Shown here: positions 50,813 through 60,422 of the stretch, piece by piece
Layout: each line of letters starts with the position of its first letter
How positions within the stretch are numbered: the first letter of the stretch is position 1
Assembly (NCBI GenBank): GCA_910579675.1
Contig: CAJTUF010000017.1
Span: 1 to 64,000 of the forward strand
Length of the DNA stretch: 64,000 nt
From: an uncultured Muribaculaceae bacterium
GTDB taxonomy: Bacteria > Bacteroidota > Bacteroidia > Bacteroidales > Muribaculaceae
Reading direction: 5' to 3'
The notes under the pieces: model-generated
Databases searched by the model: none
Seen by the model: only the letters and a program-made list of their open reading frames with translations
What the model was told of the DNA's origin: nothing
Position numbers and translations under genes: made by a program

Positions 50813-50890
50813 TTGACTGTTTTTATGAAGCCGACATCCTTGCATAAGGAAAAAATAAGTGTCGGAGCATACCGATAACACGCACAATTT

Positions 50891-52240
50891 ATGGAACGCG
50901 ACAAACTCGACTTTGGAAACGGCCGGATAGGGCAGCTTTTCCGTGCCATGTTCTTCCCTACGCTCATAGGCATGGTGTTTAATTCGGCCCTCAATATATG
51001 CGACGGCATGTTTGTGGGCCACGGGGTGGGTAGCAATGCACTTGCCGCCATCAATATAGTTGCGCCCCTGTTTCTGATATGCACCGGGGTGGGGCTGATG
51101 TTTGGCATCGGAGCTTCGGTGATAGGTGGCATACGCCTTGCCGAAGGCAATGTCAAGGCGGCCCGCATCATCATGACTCAGGCCTATATAGCAGGCGCGG
51201 TGATCTTCGGTCTTGTGGTGATAGGGTCGCTGCTTTTCACCCGGCCTCTGCTCTATCTGTTGGGGTGCAGCGAGGCTCTCGAGGGGCTCGCCACCGACTA
51301 CCTGCTGTGGCTACTTCCGGGGCTGGTGTTTTTCTACCTCCAGTGTGCGGGAATGATGCTCATACGCCTCGACGGCTCGCCGCGTTATGCTATGACGGTG
51401 CAGATCGTGGCGGCGGTGCTCAACATCTTTCTCGACTGGTACATGGTGTTTCCGCTCGGCATGGGCATCCGTGGCGCTTCGATGGCCACTTCGATCTCGT
51501 GTATTGTGGCGGGCCTGATGGTGGTGGCCTATTTCATCTTTTTCTCCGATAAGCTCAAATTCTACCGTCTGCGGATCACCCGCAAATCGCTGCGGCTTTC
51601 GCTGCGCAATACCGGCTATATGGCCAAGATTGGATTTGCAACATTCATAGCCGAGCTTGCCATCGGAGTGGTGATGGTGGCGGGCAACTATATGTTTCTC
51701 TCCCTGCTCGGCGAGGCGGGCGTGGCCGCCTTCAGCGTCGGATGTTACCTTTTCCCACTTATCTTCTCGATAAGCAACGCCGTGGCGCAGTCGTCGCAGC
51801 CCATCATCAGCTACAACTACGGAGCCCGGAGGCCCGACCGAGTGCGTCAGGCACTCAACATAGCCATTGGCGCCGCAGTGATGTCGGGTGTTGTCATTTC
51901 GTTGGGTATGTGGCAGGGCTCCGGGGTGTTGGCGCGAGTGTTTCTCGATCCGGCCGATGCCGCCTATGGATATGCCACGGCGGGATTGCCGCTGCTGGGT
52001 CTATGCGCCCTTCCGTTTGCCCTCAACATCACCTTTATCGGCTACTACCAGAGCTGCGAGAGGGCGGTGCGATCGATCATCTACATGTTGCTCAGAGGCA
52101 TAGTGTTCACCGTGGCCGGCTTCATCGCCCTCCCTCAGCTGCTCGGGGTGCCGGGGCTGTGGCTTGCCATCCCTATGGCCGAGCTGCTCACTTTGGTCAT
52201 CATCGTTGCGGTGGCTGCCATAGGGCGCAGGCCGGCTTAA
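50891..52240 (+). CDS. MATE-family efflux transporter
   Basis: A 449-residue membrane protein with 12 hydrophobic helices in two halves, of the MATE (DinF/NorM) family. Seen motifs are the helix 1 segment MFFPTLIGMVFNSALNICDGMFVGH, GLMFGIGASVIGGI, and SNAVAQSSQPIISYNYGARR in the second half, which aligns with the usual Q-P-x-x-x-x-x-x-G-A motif. It exports drugs or metabolites against a Na+ or H+ gradient. It is convergent with the TonB receptor gene, the two overlapping by 4 bp at their ends. Confidence 0.92.
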   Translation: MERDKLDFGNGRIGQLFRAMFFPTLIGMVFNSALNICDGMFVGHGVGSNALAAINIVAPLFLICTGVGLMFGIGASVIGGIRLAEGNVKAARIIMTQAYIAGAVIFGLVVIGSLLFTRPLLYLLGCSEALEGLATDYLLWLLPGLVFFYLQCAGMMLIRLDGSPRYAMTVQIVAAVLNIFLDWYMVFPLGMGIRGASMATSISCIVAGLMVVAYFIFFSDKLKFYRLRITRKSLRLSLRNTGYMAKIGFATFIAELAIGVVMVAGNYMFLSLLGEAGVAAFSVGCYLFPLIFSISNAVAQSSQPIISYNYGARRPDRVRQALNIAIGAAVMSGVVISLGMWQGSGVLARVFLDPADAAYGYATAGLPLLGLCALPFALNITFIGYYQSCERAVRSIIYMLLRGIVFTVAGFIALPQLLGVPGLWLAIPMAELLTLVIIVAVAAIGRRPA

Positions 52241-54099
52241 AAGCTGGCCTTGAAGCCCCCCATGGCGGTAAATCCAGGCATCTCGTAGCCGCGGTTGATG
52301 GTGTAGCGTGCGTCGGTTATGTTTTCCAGACGGGTGAAGATGTCGAGGTAGCGGCATATGCTCCATGAAATCTTCATATTGACCAGCGCAAAACTCTGAT
52401 GGTCCATCCCGGGCGCCACATACAGGCCTCCGGCTCCCTTGAGGTCGGCGGCAATATTCACCTTTTCGAGCAGCGTCAGTTCGGCGCCGAGATAATACTG
52501 ATTTTTGGGCGCTCCAACCAGATCGGTCAGCGAGGTGTGGAGATAGCTGTAGGAGGCGAAGAGCCATAGATTGTCGATCGGGTGGCTTCGTGCAGAGATC
52601 TCGATACCTTTGTTGATAAAGCGGCCGGTGTTGACATTTTTATTGTCAACCACCTGTATCATATCGCGCCCCCGGCTGTAGTAGGCCGTGAGGTCGGCTG
52701 TGAGATAGCGGGAAAAGGTTTTGCCGACCGAAACCTCATAGTTCATCATCTGTTCAGGCTGGAGGTCAGGATTTGCCATGCGGTAGAGGTAGAGCTCGCG
52801 GAACGAAGGATTGCGGTAGCCCATGGCAAGATTGCCCTTGATGGTGAAGTCAAGGCCCGGATTGAGAGCGGCTCCGACCTGAGGCACCCACCGGGTGTCA
52901 AATTTGTCGCTGTTTGCCATCCTCACGCCGCCGTTGATGTTGAGCCGGTCGCCTGCAAAGCTCTGCGAGAGGGTGAGGTAGGGCGAATACTCCGTGATGC
53001 GCTTGCGCGAGATGGTCGACATTGATCCTTCGGTGTGGTGGTTGCCTCCCGACATGGGGATAGCGCCTGAATAGGAGTCGAAGTCAAATCCCGCAGTGGC
53101 CGAGGCCCCGTTCCACGGGTGGAAATTCTGGTAGACCATCACGCCTAATCGGTCGTCGGTGCTTCGGAAGTGGCGGGGATCGTCAACATAGTGATGCCCG
53201 TAGCTGTAATACACCCTCGCGAGGCCGTCGGTCGAGCCATAGCTGTTGGTGGCGCTGACCGACGCCTCACCGCGCGTGATGCTCTGCCGGTAGATGTCGG
53301 TCGATTCCGGATCCGACAGCTTCGGATATATGGGGTCATTGCCCTTGAAGTGCATCAGAGTATAGTCGGCCGCGACTTTCCATCGGTCGGATATGTCGTA
53401 GCCTATTTTGGCATAACCGTCGGCCTGACGGAAGTCAAAATTGTCGACTGTGCCGTCGGTGCGGTCGTAAGATGCCGAGAGGAGCGACGAGAACCGCCCG
53501 AGGCGTATGGTGTTGGTGGCCGAGGTGAGCCATGTATTATATGACCCGTATTGCGAGGTGACGGTGGTGTGGACTCCATGGCGCCGTGGCTGTCGGGTGA
53601 TCACATTGATGGCGCCGGCCATCGCATTGGAGCCGTAGAGCACCGAGCCGGGGCCGCGGAGCACCTCAACCCGCTCCACATGCTCCTTGCCGTAGAAGTC
53701 GGCGATGTGGTGGGAGTAGATGCCGGCAAACTGGGGTTGGCCGTCGACCATCATAAGCACGGCCGAGGCTCTGTCGCCACCCACGCCGCGCAGCTTGATG
53801 TGGCCCGATCCACCGTTGCTCACTCCGAATCCGAGCACACTGCGCTCCGACACAAAGAGGCTTGGCACCATGCCAGAGATAGCGGAGAGAATGCGCGGCT
53901 CGCCTGACGACTCCAGCCGCCGCTCTCCGATGGTTGAGACGGTGTAGGGGAGCAGGTTGGCTGCCATGCCCGATGAATTGGTGCCGGTCACCACCACCTC
54001 CTGCAAGTGCCGGGTGCTGTCGGGCCGCTCCGCCGCGCCCCAAAGGGCGACGGGGAGGGCCAGCAGCGCCAAGGCCATGATTGGTCTTGTAGCCTTCAT
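52237..54099 (-). CDS. TonB-dependent receptor
   Basis: A 620-residue outer-membrane receptor. After the signal peptide (to about residue 23) come a TonB box region (LQEVVVTGTN), the plug (GHIKLRGVGGDRASAVLMMVDGQPQF, VERVEVLRGPGSVLYGSNAMAGAINVITR) and a barrel ending in FTAMGGFKASF, with a terminal aromatic residue as required for BAM insertion. The family covers siderophore, heme, B12 and metal receptors. It is small for a SusC. It follows the DUF362 gene by 5 bp on the same strand, so the two are probably co-transcribed; the cargo is unknown. Confidence 0.9.
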   Translation of the reverse strand: MKATRPIMALALLALPVALWGAAERPDSTRHLQEVVVTGTNSSGMAANLLPYTVSTIGERRLESSGEPRILSAISGMVPSLFVSERSVLGFGVSNGGSGHIKLRGVGGDRASAVLMMVDGQPQFAGIYSHHIADFYGKEHVERVEVLRGPGSVLYGSNAMAGAINVITRQPRRHGVHTTVTSQYGSYNTWLTSATNTIRLGRFSSLLSASYDRTDGTVDNFDFRQADGYAKIGYDISDRWKVAADYTLMHFKGNDPIYPKLSDPESTDIYRQSITRGEASVSATNSYGSTDGLARVYYSYGHHYVDDPRHFRSTDDRLGVMVYQNFHPWNGASATAGFDFDSYSGAIPMSGGNHHTEGSMSTISRKRITEYSPYLTLSQSFAGDRLNINGGVRMANSDKFDTRWVPQVGAALNPGLDFTIKGNLAMGYRNPSFRELYLYRMANPDLQPEQMMNYEVSVGKTFSRYLTADLTAYYSRGRDMIQVVDNKNVNTGRFINKGIEISARSHPIDNLWLFASYSYLHTSLTDLVGAPKNQYYLGAELTLLEKVNIAADLKGAGGLYVAPGMDHQSFALVNMKISWSICRYLDIFTRLENITDARYTINRGYEMPGFTAMGGFKASF

Positions 54100-54104
54100 G
54101 AGGA

Positions 54105-55058
54105 TTATTCTTTATCGAGGTCGATTATCTCATAGTTGAGCGATCCGAGGCCTATGGCAGCGGCATGGTCGATGGTGTGGGTGCCGTGGCGGCTGTTGAT
54201 GCGATCTATCAGGGGTGCATTGTCGTTGCCGTCGGTGGGGTGCATGTTGAAGATGATGTCAACACAGGCTTTGTCGAGGGCAACCGGATCGGTCGAGGCG
54301 AGGATGCCGTAATCTTTGAGAAGCACGTCGGACGGGTGGGCGTCGCAGTCGCAGTCGACCGACATATTGTTCATCACATTGATGTAGATGATGTTGTCGC
54401 CAAAATAGTCGTCGACGGCCTGGGCCGCTGCCGCCATCGATTCAAGGAAGAGATCCTGCTCGGCGATGTTCTGCCACATCTCCGCGGTCTTGTCGGTCTT
54501 TCCGGCGGTGTGGATATAGGCTTTGCCGTCGGCCGAGGCCACTCCTATGCTGGCGTTTTTGAGCACTCCGCCGTAGCCGCCCATCGCATGTCCTTTGAAG
54601 TGGGCGAGATTGACCATATAGTCGTAGCGGGGGAGGTGATTGCCCACTATGTCGTATTTGATGTGGCGCCGGTCGCGTACAGGTATCATCATCTGCCCCT
54701 CTTCGTCCATCAGATCCACAGGGGCTATGGAGTCGAAGCCATGCTCATGGATTGTCTGCCAGTGGGCCTCGACGGTGTTGCGCTTGCCCTGATAGGCGGT
54801 GTTGCACTCCACGATGGTGCCGCGCACGGTGTCGACGAGCTGGCTTATCAGCGAGGGTTTGAGATAGTTGGGATTGCCGGCTTCGCCGGTGCTGATCTTC
54901 ACGGCCACGCGGTGGCCGTCGGCAGGCCTGCCAAGCGCTTTATACACCTTCACGAGGGCTTCGGGGGAGATGTCGCGGGTCATGTACACCTTCGACTGAG
55001 CAGTGGCCATTACGGCAGTGAGAGCCGTTGCGACAAGGATAGTGAGAAATCGGGTCAT
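54105..55058 (-). CDS. Exported DUF362 protein
   Basis: A 317-residue protein with a short signal peptide (to about residue 20). The body matches DUF362: VAVKISTGEAGNPNYLKPSLISQL, VNLAHFKGHAMGGYGGVLKNASIGVAS (the hallmark GGxGGxxKN-like loop) and CVDIIFN near the end. Unlike many DUF362 proteins it has no 4Fe-4S ferredoxin motif. The family has no agreed function; its linkage to a TonB receptor suggests involvement in metal or cofactor handling. It has its own -7 promoter box at 55102-55109. Confidence 0.82.
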   Translation of the reverse strand: MTRFLTILVATALTAVMATAQSKVYMTRDISPEALVKVYKALGRPADGHRVAVKISTGEAGNPNYLKPSLISQLVDTVRGTIVECNTAYQGKRNTVEAHWQTIHEHGFDSIAPVDLMDEEGQMMIPVRDRRHIKYDIVGNHLPRYDYMVNLAHFKGHAMGGYGGVLKNASIGVASADGKAYIHTAGKTDKTAEMWQNIAEQDLFLESMAAAAQAVDDYFGDNIIYINVMNNMSVDCDCDAHPSDVLLKDYGILASTDPVALDKACVDIIFNMHPTDGNDNAPLIDRINSRHGTHTIDHAAAIGLGSLNYEIIDLDKE

Positions 55059-55101
55059 ATCTGTGATAATAATGGTTTGAGTTGACTGGGTTGATATGGC
55101 G

Positions 55102-55109
55102 CAAAGTTA
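55102..55109 (-). promoter_or_regulatory. -7 promoter box of the DUF362-receptor unit
   Basis: TAACTTTG on the minus strand, 44 bp above the DUF362 ATG. It separates this unit from the ABC exporter gene that ends at 55189. Confidence 0.6.
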
Positions 55110-55188
55110 CATATTTTACGTCAAGCAGGCCCTACCATTTATTCGGCTTCCACTACCTGATTTACGGTTTTCAGGCTCGCCGTAGAGC

Positions 55189-57360
55189 TCAGCGGGCCAG
55201 TTCGAGCTGATTGCGCACAAGGGTGAGATAATACCCCTCCCGCGCGATGAGCTCGCTGTGGGTGCCGGTCTCCACCACCCGGCCGCCGCGCATCACAACT
55301 ATGAAATCGGCATCGCGCACGGTCGACAGCCTGTGGGCTATCACCACCCTTGTCGAGCCTCTGAATTTCTCCCCCACATTGGTGGTGATGCGGTGTTCGG
55401 TCTCGGCATCGAGGCTCGAAGTGGCCTCGTCGAGCATTATGTAGGGGGGATGCTTGTAGGCCACACGGGCCATCATCACGCGCTGCCGCTCGCCGCCGCT
55501 GAGTCCGTTGCCTTCCGAGCCGAGCATGGTGGCCACCCCCATCGGGCGCGAGGCCACATAGCCGTCGAGGCACGCGATGTCGATGGCGTCGGCCAGCCTG
55601 TCGCGGTCGGTGGTGGCTCCGAGCACAATGTTGCGCTCCACCGTGTCGCTGAACACAAAATTGTCTTGCATCACCACTCCGCAGGCCTTGCGGAGCGAGG
55701 CGGCGCTGTAGGTGTCGAGCGGCTTGCCTCCGAGGAGTATCTGCCCCTTTCCCGGTGGATAGAAGCGGAGCAGGAGCTTCATCAGAGTGGTTTTGCCGCT
55801 GCCGCTCTCGCCCACTATGGCCACGAAAGAGCCGGCGGGAATGGTGAAGCTCACATCGTCGACTGCCGGCGATCCTATGCCGCCGTAGGTAAAGGTCACT
55901 CCCCGCAGCTCTATATCCATCGGGCGCGTCGGATCCACCTCGGCGTCGGTGGGAGAGTCTTCGTCGGCCGAGAGGTGCACCTCGTCGCTCCGCTCAAGGC
56001 TGATGCGGGCGTCCTGGAGGCGGCGCAGATAGTCGGTGAGCTGCCCGAGCGGTCCGCTCACCATGCCTATGATCACCGACACGCTCATCATCATGCCCAG
56101 AGTCATGGAGCCCTCCACCACGCCGAGCGCTATCCAGCACAGGATTACCATGTTGCGCGTCTGGCTTATCACCTGAAAGCCTATCCCCTGACGCTGGTCG
56201 AGGCTCATCACCCTGCGCGCCATGGCATACTGCTCCATCTGGAGGTGGCGCCACTGGCCTATCTTGTAGTCCTCAAAGCCGTTGACCTTGATGTCGACTA
56301 TGCCGTCGGTCATCTCCATGAGGCGGTTGCGGGCCCGCGCCTCAAGCTGAAACCGCTCATAGTCGAGGGCCTTGCGTCGCCCGAAAAACCATGCCGTCCA
56401 TCCGATTGCGGCGGCTGTGAGGGCCACATACACCGCCACCACCATCAGGCTGTAGCTGCCGATGATCACCAGATAGAACGGCACCGACAGGAGTGCGAAG
56501 AGGGTCTGGAGCGAGTCGACAGTCAGGAAGCTCTGGAGGCGCTGATGGTCGGCTATGCGCTGCTGATAGTCGCCCGGGCTCTTGGTGTCGAAAAAAGTCA
56601 CCGGCAGGCGCAGCAGCTTTTCGAGATAGGCCGATATGACGCTTATCGAGATGTGGGAGCTCATGTAGAGCGCCACCCGGCTGCCTATATACTGCATGGC
56701 CAGCGAGCCCCCGACGAGGGCGAGCTGAGCCACCAGGATCATCACTATCAATCCCGGGTCGCGGTTGCCGATGCCGCGGTCGACCATCGCCTGGGTGAGA
56801 AAGGGGAGGGCGAGGCTCAGCAGGAGGCCGCCGAGCATCACCGCCGCGCTCTTGACCAGCGACCACCGGTAGGGCCACACATGGCGCCGCGCGAAGGCGG
56901 CAAAGCTGTGGCGCTCGCGCGGCGGCTGCTGCGCGTCAAATCCCTCGGCAGGCTCGGCGGCTATCACCACCCCCTTGCCGGTGCCCGAAGTCCAGCCCGA
57001 CAGCATGGCCTCGTCGCCGATGTTGTGGCGTCCGAAAGCAGGGTCGGCTATCCGCCACACCCGCTTGCCGCGCCGACGGCCCACCCGCTCCACCACCACA
57101 AAGTGGTTTTGATTCCAGTGGATGATGGCCGGGAGAGGGCATTTGTCGTCAAGCTCATCGAGGGTCATGCGCAGCGCGGCGCTCTCCATCTTTATCGCGC
57201 CGAGTGCCCGGCGGATGCCGGCCACACTCACCCCCTCGCGTGTCAGGCAGGCCTGGCTCCTGATCCACGAGAGAGGAAACAGCTTACCATGAGCTGAGGC
57301 CAGCATGCGTATGCATGCCGGCCCGCAGTCCATCTGGTCATATTGCCGGGTGAATCTCAT
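55189..57360 (-). CDS. Peptide ABC exporter with C39 leader peptidase
   Basis: A 723-residue bacteriocin-type transporter. The N-terminal C39 cysteine-peptidase domain is intact: nucleophile C12 in QMDCGPACIRML, H86 in NQNHFVVVERV and D106 in RIADPAFG. A six-helix membrane domain (about residues 165-445) follows, then the ATPase with Walker A (VGESGSGKTT), signature (LSGGERQRVMMAR) and Walker B (YIMLDEATSSLD). Such exporters cut precursors after a double-glycine motif while transporting them. It overlaps the end of the upstream outer-membrane gene by 4 bp, in the same operon. The cysteine-rich precursor at 63.5-63.8 kb is the obvious cargo. No HlyD-type adaptor is seen. Confidence 0.95.
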   Translation of the reverse strand: MRFTRQYDQMDCGPACIRMLASAHGKLFPLSWIRSQACLTREGVSVAGIRRALGAIKMESAALRMTLDELDDKCPLPAIIHWNQNHFVVVERVGRRRGKRVWRIADPAFGRHNIGDEAMLSGWTSGTGKGVVIAAEPAEGFDAQQPPRERHSFAAFARRHVWPYRWSLVKSAAVMLGGLLLSLALPFLTQAMVDRGIGNRDPGLIVMILVAQLALVGGSLAMQYIGSRVALYMSSHISISVISAYLEKLLRLPVTFFDTKSPGDYQQRIADHQRLQSFLTVDSLQTLFALLSVPFYLVIIGSYSLMVVAVYVALTAAAIGWTAWFFGRRKALDYERFQLEARARNRLMEMTDGIVDIKVNGFEDYKIGQWRHLQMEQYAMARRVMSLDQRQGIGFQVISQTRNMVILCWIALGVVEGSMTLGMMMSVSVIIGMVSGPLGQLTDYLRRLQDARISLERSDEVHLSADEDSPTDAEVDPTRPMDIELRGVTFTYGGIGSPAVDDVSFTIPAGSFVAIVGESGSGKTTLMKLLLRFYPPGKGQILLGGKPLDTYSAASLRKACGVVMQDNFVFSDTVERNIVLGATTDRDRLADAIDIACLDGYVASRPMGVATMLGSEGNGLSGGERQRVMMARVAYKHPPYIMLDEATSSLDAETEHRITTNVGEKFRGSTRVVIAHRLSTVRDADFIVVMRGGRVVETGTHSELIAREGYYLTLVRNQLELAR

Positions 57361-60293
57361 TTCTTAGGCATTATAGTGAAGCGCCACGCGAGCGACAGAA
57401 GCACATAGCGCGACATTGAGTTGGTCCATGTCTCGGTGTTTCCCAGAGAGTTGACAGTGGCGGTGACATTGGATATCTGCCCCAGGATGTCGTAGGCGTC
57501 GATCTTGGCATTGAGGGCGCCGTGGATAAAGCTGCGTTCGAGGCGGAGATTCCACACAAAGTGGCCTTTGTTAAACGAATTGTCTTCATAGCCCGACTGA
57601 CGGTAGTAGTTGAAGTCGGTCGACAGGTCAAATTCGAGCGGCAGACGGGCCGTCACTGCTGCACCGGTCTTGAAATTCCAAATGTTGAGGTCGTTGAAGG
57701 CGGCGAGTGGCGAGCTTACGGTGCGCCATTGGGCGTCGAACGCCACCGAGGTCCTCACCCCTTTGCCGATATTCCACTTCAGCCCGAGGCTTTCCGAGAT
57801 GAGGGTGTTGTGGACGAGGCTGCGCACCGCCGACTCCGATCCCGACACGCTTACATAGTCGGGCAGGTGGGTGTATTCAGCCGAGGTGGAGGTTGAAAAC
57901 CACAGGTTCTGCTGCCTGTCAAACGGCTGTGAGTAGTTCACTCTTGCCTTGGCCTCATAGGCTCCGCTGATGTTGACAGGCATGTAGGTGCTCACACCGC
58001 TCTCCTCATCATAAATCTTGTAGTTGGCCATGCGGTTCCAGAAGCGGTTGAATGAAGCGCTGGCAAAGAGGAGTCGTTTGGTGGTCTGATTGTTTGAGTT
58101 GAAGGTGGCGTTGAGATACAGCGCCGTCATCTTTTTCAGGCCGGGATTGCCCAGACGCACGGTCATGGGATTGTAAGTATCGACCGTGCGGAGCAGCCGG
58201 GTCATTTCGGGAAGCACCTCGTTGACGCGGGCGTTGAGCGCCCACTCTTTCCGGCTGGCGCCATCTTTGTTGAAGCGGAGGTTGAGGCGGGGGGTCCACA
58301 CGGTATGGTTGCGGCTGAAAACCGTGTCGATTTCGGCGCGCTGGTAATCAAGTCGTCGCCTTCCGTTTTCAACATTCAGGGCGGCGTTGATGTCGAGCCG
58401 GTAGATATCACTGAAGGCAAACGAGCTCATCAGCTCGGCGCTGAGATGATTGGCATTGGTATGGCGGCCTGACCAGTAGGAGTTTAATTCGTCAACCACA
58501 TAATCCTCCACCGGAGTGAGATTGTCGGTCGGCTCTATCACCTTGCGGCTGCCTCGGGTATGTGCTACAGAAAAGCGGTCGACCACTATCAGATTGCCCC
58601 ATCGGCCGAGCGACTGGGTGAGGCGCAGCGACGGTGCATAGCTCCAGTCGCGGAAAGGGAGACGGCTTACAGGCGAGCGGTTTATGTCGTCGACATCGGC
58701 CGCCGTGTAGTCGATTGTCTGCCGCCGGTCGGTATCGTCATGGCGGTTGAGGTATCTCCAGTCAAAGAGCAAGCCGCCCATAAGGCCGCCCGAGGTAAGA
58801 CGGATGTTGGAGTAGAAACTGCCGTCGGTCGCCACCTCGCGGCTCTTGCCGGTCTCGTTGTCGCGGTCGAGATAAATCATGCCATATCTGCGGCCAAACG
58901 CTCCGCCGGTGTCAATGCTGTCGATGGCCTCGCCTATATACGATTCGTCGGGATTTTTTTCAAACTGGGCCGAGGTAGCCACCGTCCGGCTGTCGCCGTG
59001 GACAAACCGGTAGTTGGCCTTGATCCATGCTATGTTGGTGTTGAACCAGTACATGAGCGAATTTTCGGTCGACACACTCTCGCTGAAATTATGGTCGAGC
59101 AGGCGCATCCTGCCGTAGCGGGTAGGCCATCCGGGCAGGAGGTCGGCTGTCGAGGTATATTGCTCCAGATCGGTGGTGATGCGGTCATATTGGGCCGATC
59201 CCTTGAATATGAGCTCCTTCATGTAGCGCTGGCTCTCATCGTCGGTGCTGTTGACATAATAGTCGAGGCCGGCTTTGAGCAACTTGCGCCGCCCCTCGTT
59301 GTTGCGGGCCTCCTGCCATCCGTTGTCCATGATGATGCCATCGTTGACCGACATTCCCGGCCCCCGCGAGTCGTTGTTGATATTGTTGATGTTGGCATAG
59401 GCGCCGATGCGGGCCTGACGGGTGTATTCGAGCGCAAACAACCGCCCCAGATACCTGTTGTTGCTGCCATAGCCCCCTTCCAGACTCCCCACAAACCCCA
59501 TCTGATACTGCTTCTTGAGGTTGACATCCATCACGAGCGTCTTGTCGAGCCGCTCCTCCATGCTGCCGGGGCGGGCCAGCGGATTTGACTTCTCATAGAC
59601 CTTTACATTGCTCACCACATAGGCGGGCAGATTGCGCAGCGCCACATTGGGGTCGCCCTTGAAAAAGTCTTTGCCGTCGACAAGCAGCGACTCGATCTGC
59701 TTGCCGTTGACCATTATCCGGCCATTATTGTCGAGCGTGGCGCCGGGCAGCTGGGCTATGAGCGCATCAAGCATCGAGCCCTCGCTCAGCATAAATGCAT
59801 CGGCGTTGTAGACAATGGTGTCGCCCCGCATCACCATCTTCACCTTGGTGGCGGTCACCACCACCTCTTCGAGGCCGATCGACTCCTCCTCGCCGGGAGT
59901 CGCTTTTGTGAGATTGACAGGCACGTCGATCCTGAATCTCTCGGGGAAGGAGCGTGTGTAGAGATATGTGAGCGAAGCCGGTCGGTAGCCCTCCTTCCTC
60001 ACCTGCACCTGTATGGAAAAAGTGTCGGCGGGATTGGCAAAAAAATCAACCTCAAACCACGACTCCGCATTGTGCTGAAGACCGAATCCCTTGTCGACCC
60101 CTTCGCCCAACACCGTGTCGTCGGTGAGATTGACCACGGTAATCGTGGCGTCGGCAAGACGGACCTTGGTATCCTTGTCGAACACCCGGCCCATGATGGT
60201 GTGTTTTTTTGCATGGACAACGCCTGCCGACGTCAGTATCATGCAAAACATCAGGATAAGAGCTTTGATATTTACGTTGCGTCCGGTCAACAT
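57357..60293 (-). CDS. Outer-membrane beta-barrel protein 2 of the RiPP locus
   Basis: A 978-residue TonB-receptor-like outer-membrane protein (OMP_b-brl_3-type). Signal peptide to about residue 28, then a carboxypeptidase-regulatory-like domain, a plug-like block (GLEEVVVTATKVK, MLDALIAQLPGATLDNNGRIMVNGKQIESLLVDGKDFFKGDPN given in outline) and a long barrel ending FTIMPKK, with no terminal aromatic, which is unusual. It is a paralogue of the protein encoded upstream, sharing the DGKDFF and LPAY-x-V-x-x-x-x-VYEK elements. Its stop overlaps the C39 exporter start. An outer-membrane exit or receptor for the mature peptide is inferred. Confidence 0.8.
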   Translation of the reverse strand: MLTGRNVNIKALILMFCMILTSAGVVHAKKHTIMGRVFDKDTKVRLADATITVVNLTDDTVLGEGVDKGFGLQHNAESWFEVDFFANPADTFSIQVQVRKEGYRPASLTYLYTRSFPERFRIDVPVNLTKATPGEEESIGLEEVVVTATKVKMVMRGDTIVYNADAFMLSEGSMLDALIAQLPGATLDNNGRIMVNGKQIESLLVDGKDFFKGDPNVALRNLPAYVVSNVKVYEKSNPLARPGSMEERLDKTLVMDVNLKKQYQMGFVGSLEGGYGSNNRYLGRLFALEYTRQARIGAYANINNINNDSRGPGMSVNDGIIMDNGWQEARNNEGRRKLLKAGLDYYVNSTDDESQRYMKELIFKGSAQYDRITTDLEQYTSTADLLPGWPTRYGRMRLLDHNFSESVSTENSLMYWFNTNIAWIKANYRFVHGDSRTVATSAQFEKNPDESYIGEAIDSIDTGGAFGRRYGMIYLDRDNETGKSREVATDGSFYSNIRLTSGGLMGGLLFDWRYLNRHDDTDRRQTIDYTAADVDDINRSPVSRLPFRDWSYAPSLRLTQSLGRWGNLIVVDRFSVAHTRGSRKVIEPTDNLTPVEDYVVDELNSYWSGRHTNANHLSAELMSSFAFSDIYRLDINAALNVENGRRRLDYQRAEIDTVFSRNHTVWTPRLNLRFNKDGASRKEWALNARVNEVLPEMTRLLRTVDTYNPMTVRLGNPGLKKMTALYLNATFNSNNQTTKRLLFASASFNRFWNRMANYKIYDEESGVSTYMPVNISGAYEAKARVNYSQPFDRQQNLWFSTSTSAEYTHLPDYVSVSGSESAVRSLVHNTLISESLGLKWNIGKGVRTSVAFDAQWRTVSSPLAAFNDLNIWNFKTGAAVTARLPLEFDLSTDFNYYRQSGYEDNSFNKGHFVWNLRLERSFIHGALNAKIDAYDILGQISNVTATVNSLGNTETWTNSMSRYVLLSLAWRFTIMPKK

Positions 60294-60344
60294 GTTTATG
60301 CTTTCTTTGGTGATAAAGTGGGACTGATGATAAGAATAATAAAT

Positions 60345-60378
60345 CTCCCGGCATGGAGTCTGAGCTCCATGCCGGGAG
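60345..60378. repeat. 14-bp inverted repeat between the two barrel genes
   Basis: A perfect 14-bp stem (60345-60358 and 60365-60378) with a 6-nt loop lies between the two outer-membrane protein genes. Only a broken T-rich stretch follows on the minus strand, so it may partly attenuate transcription or stabilise the upstream mRNA. Confidence 0.7.
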
Positions 60379-60422
60379 CGATAGTTGATCAGAAGAGTTT
60401 CCGGGGTTTCAAGGGAGGGGGA

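Noticed and set aside
55258..57297. 679-codon open frame opposite the C39 exporter gene
   Set aside because: It mirrors the codon pattern of the exporter on the other strand, is rich in His and Glu, and matches no known fold.
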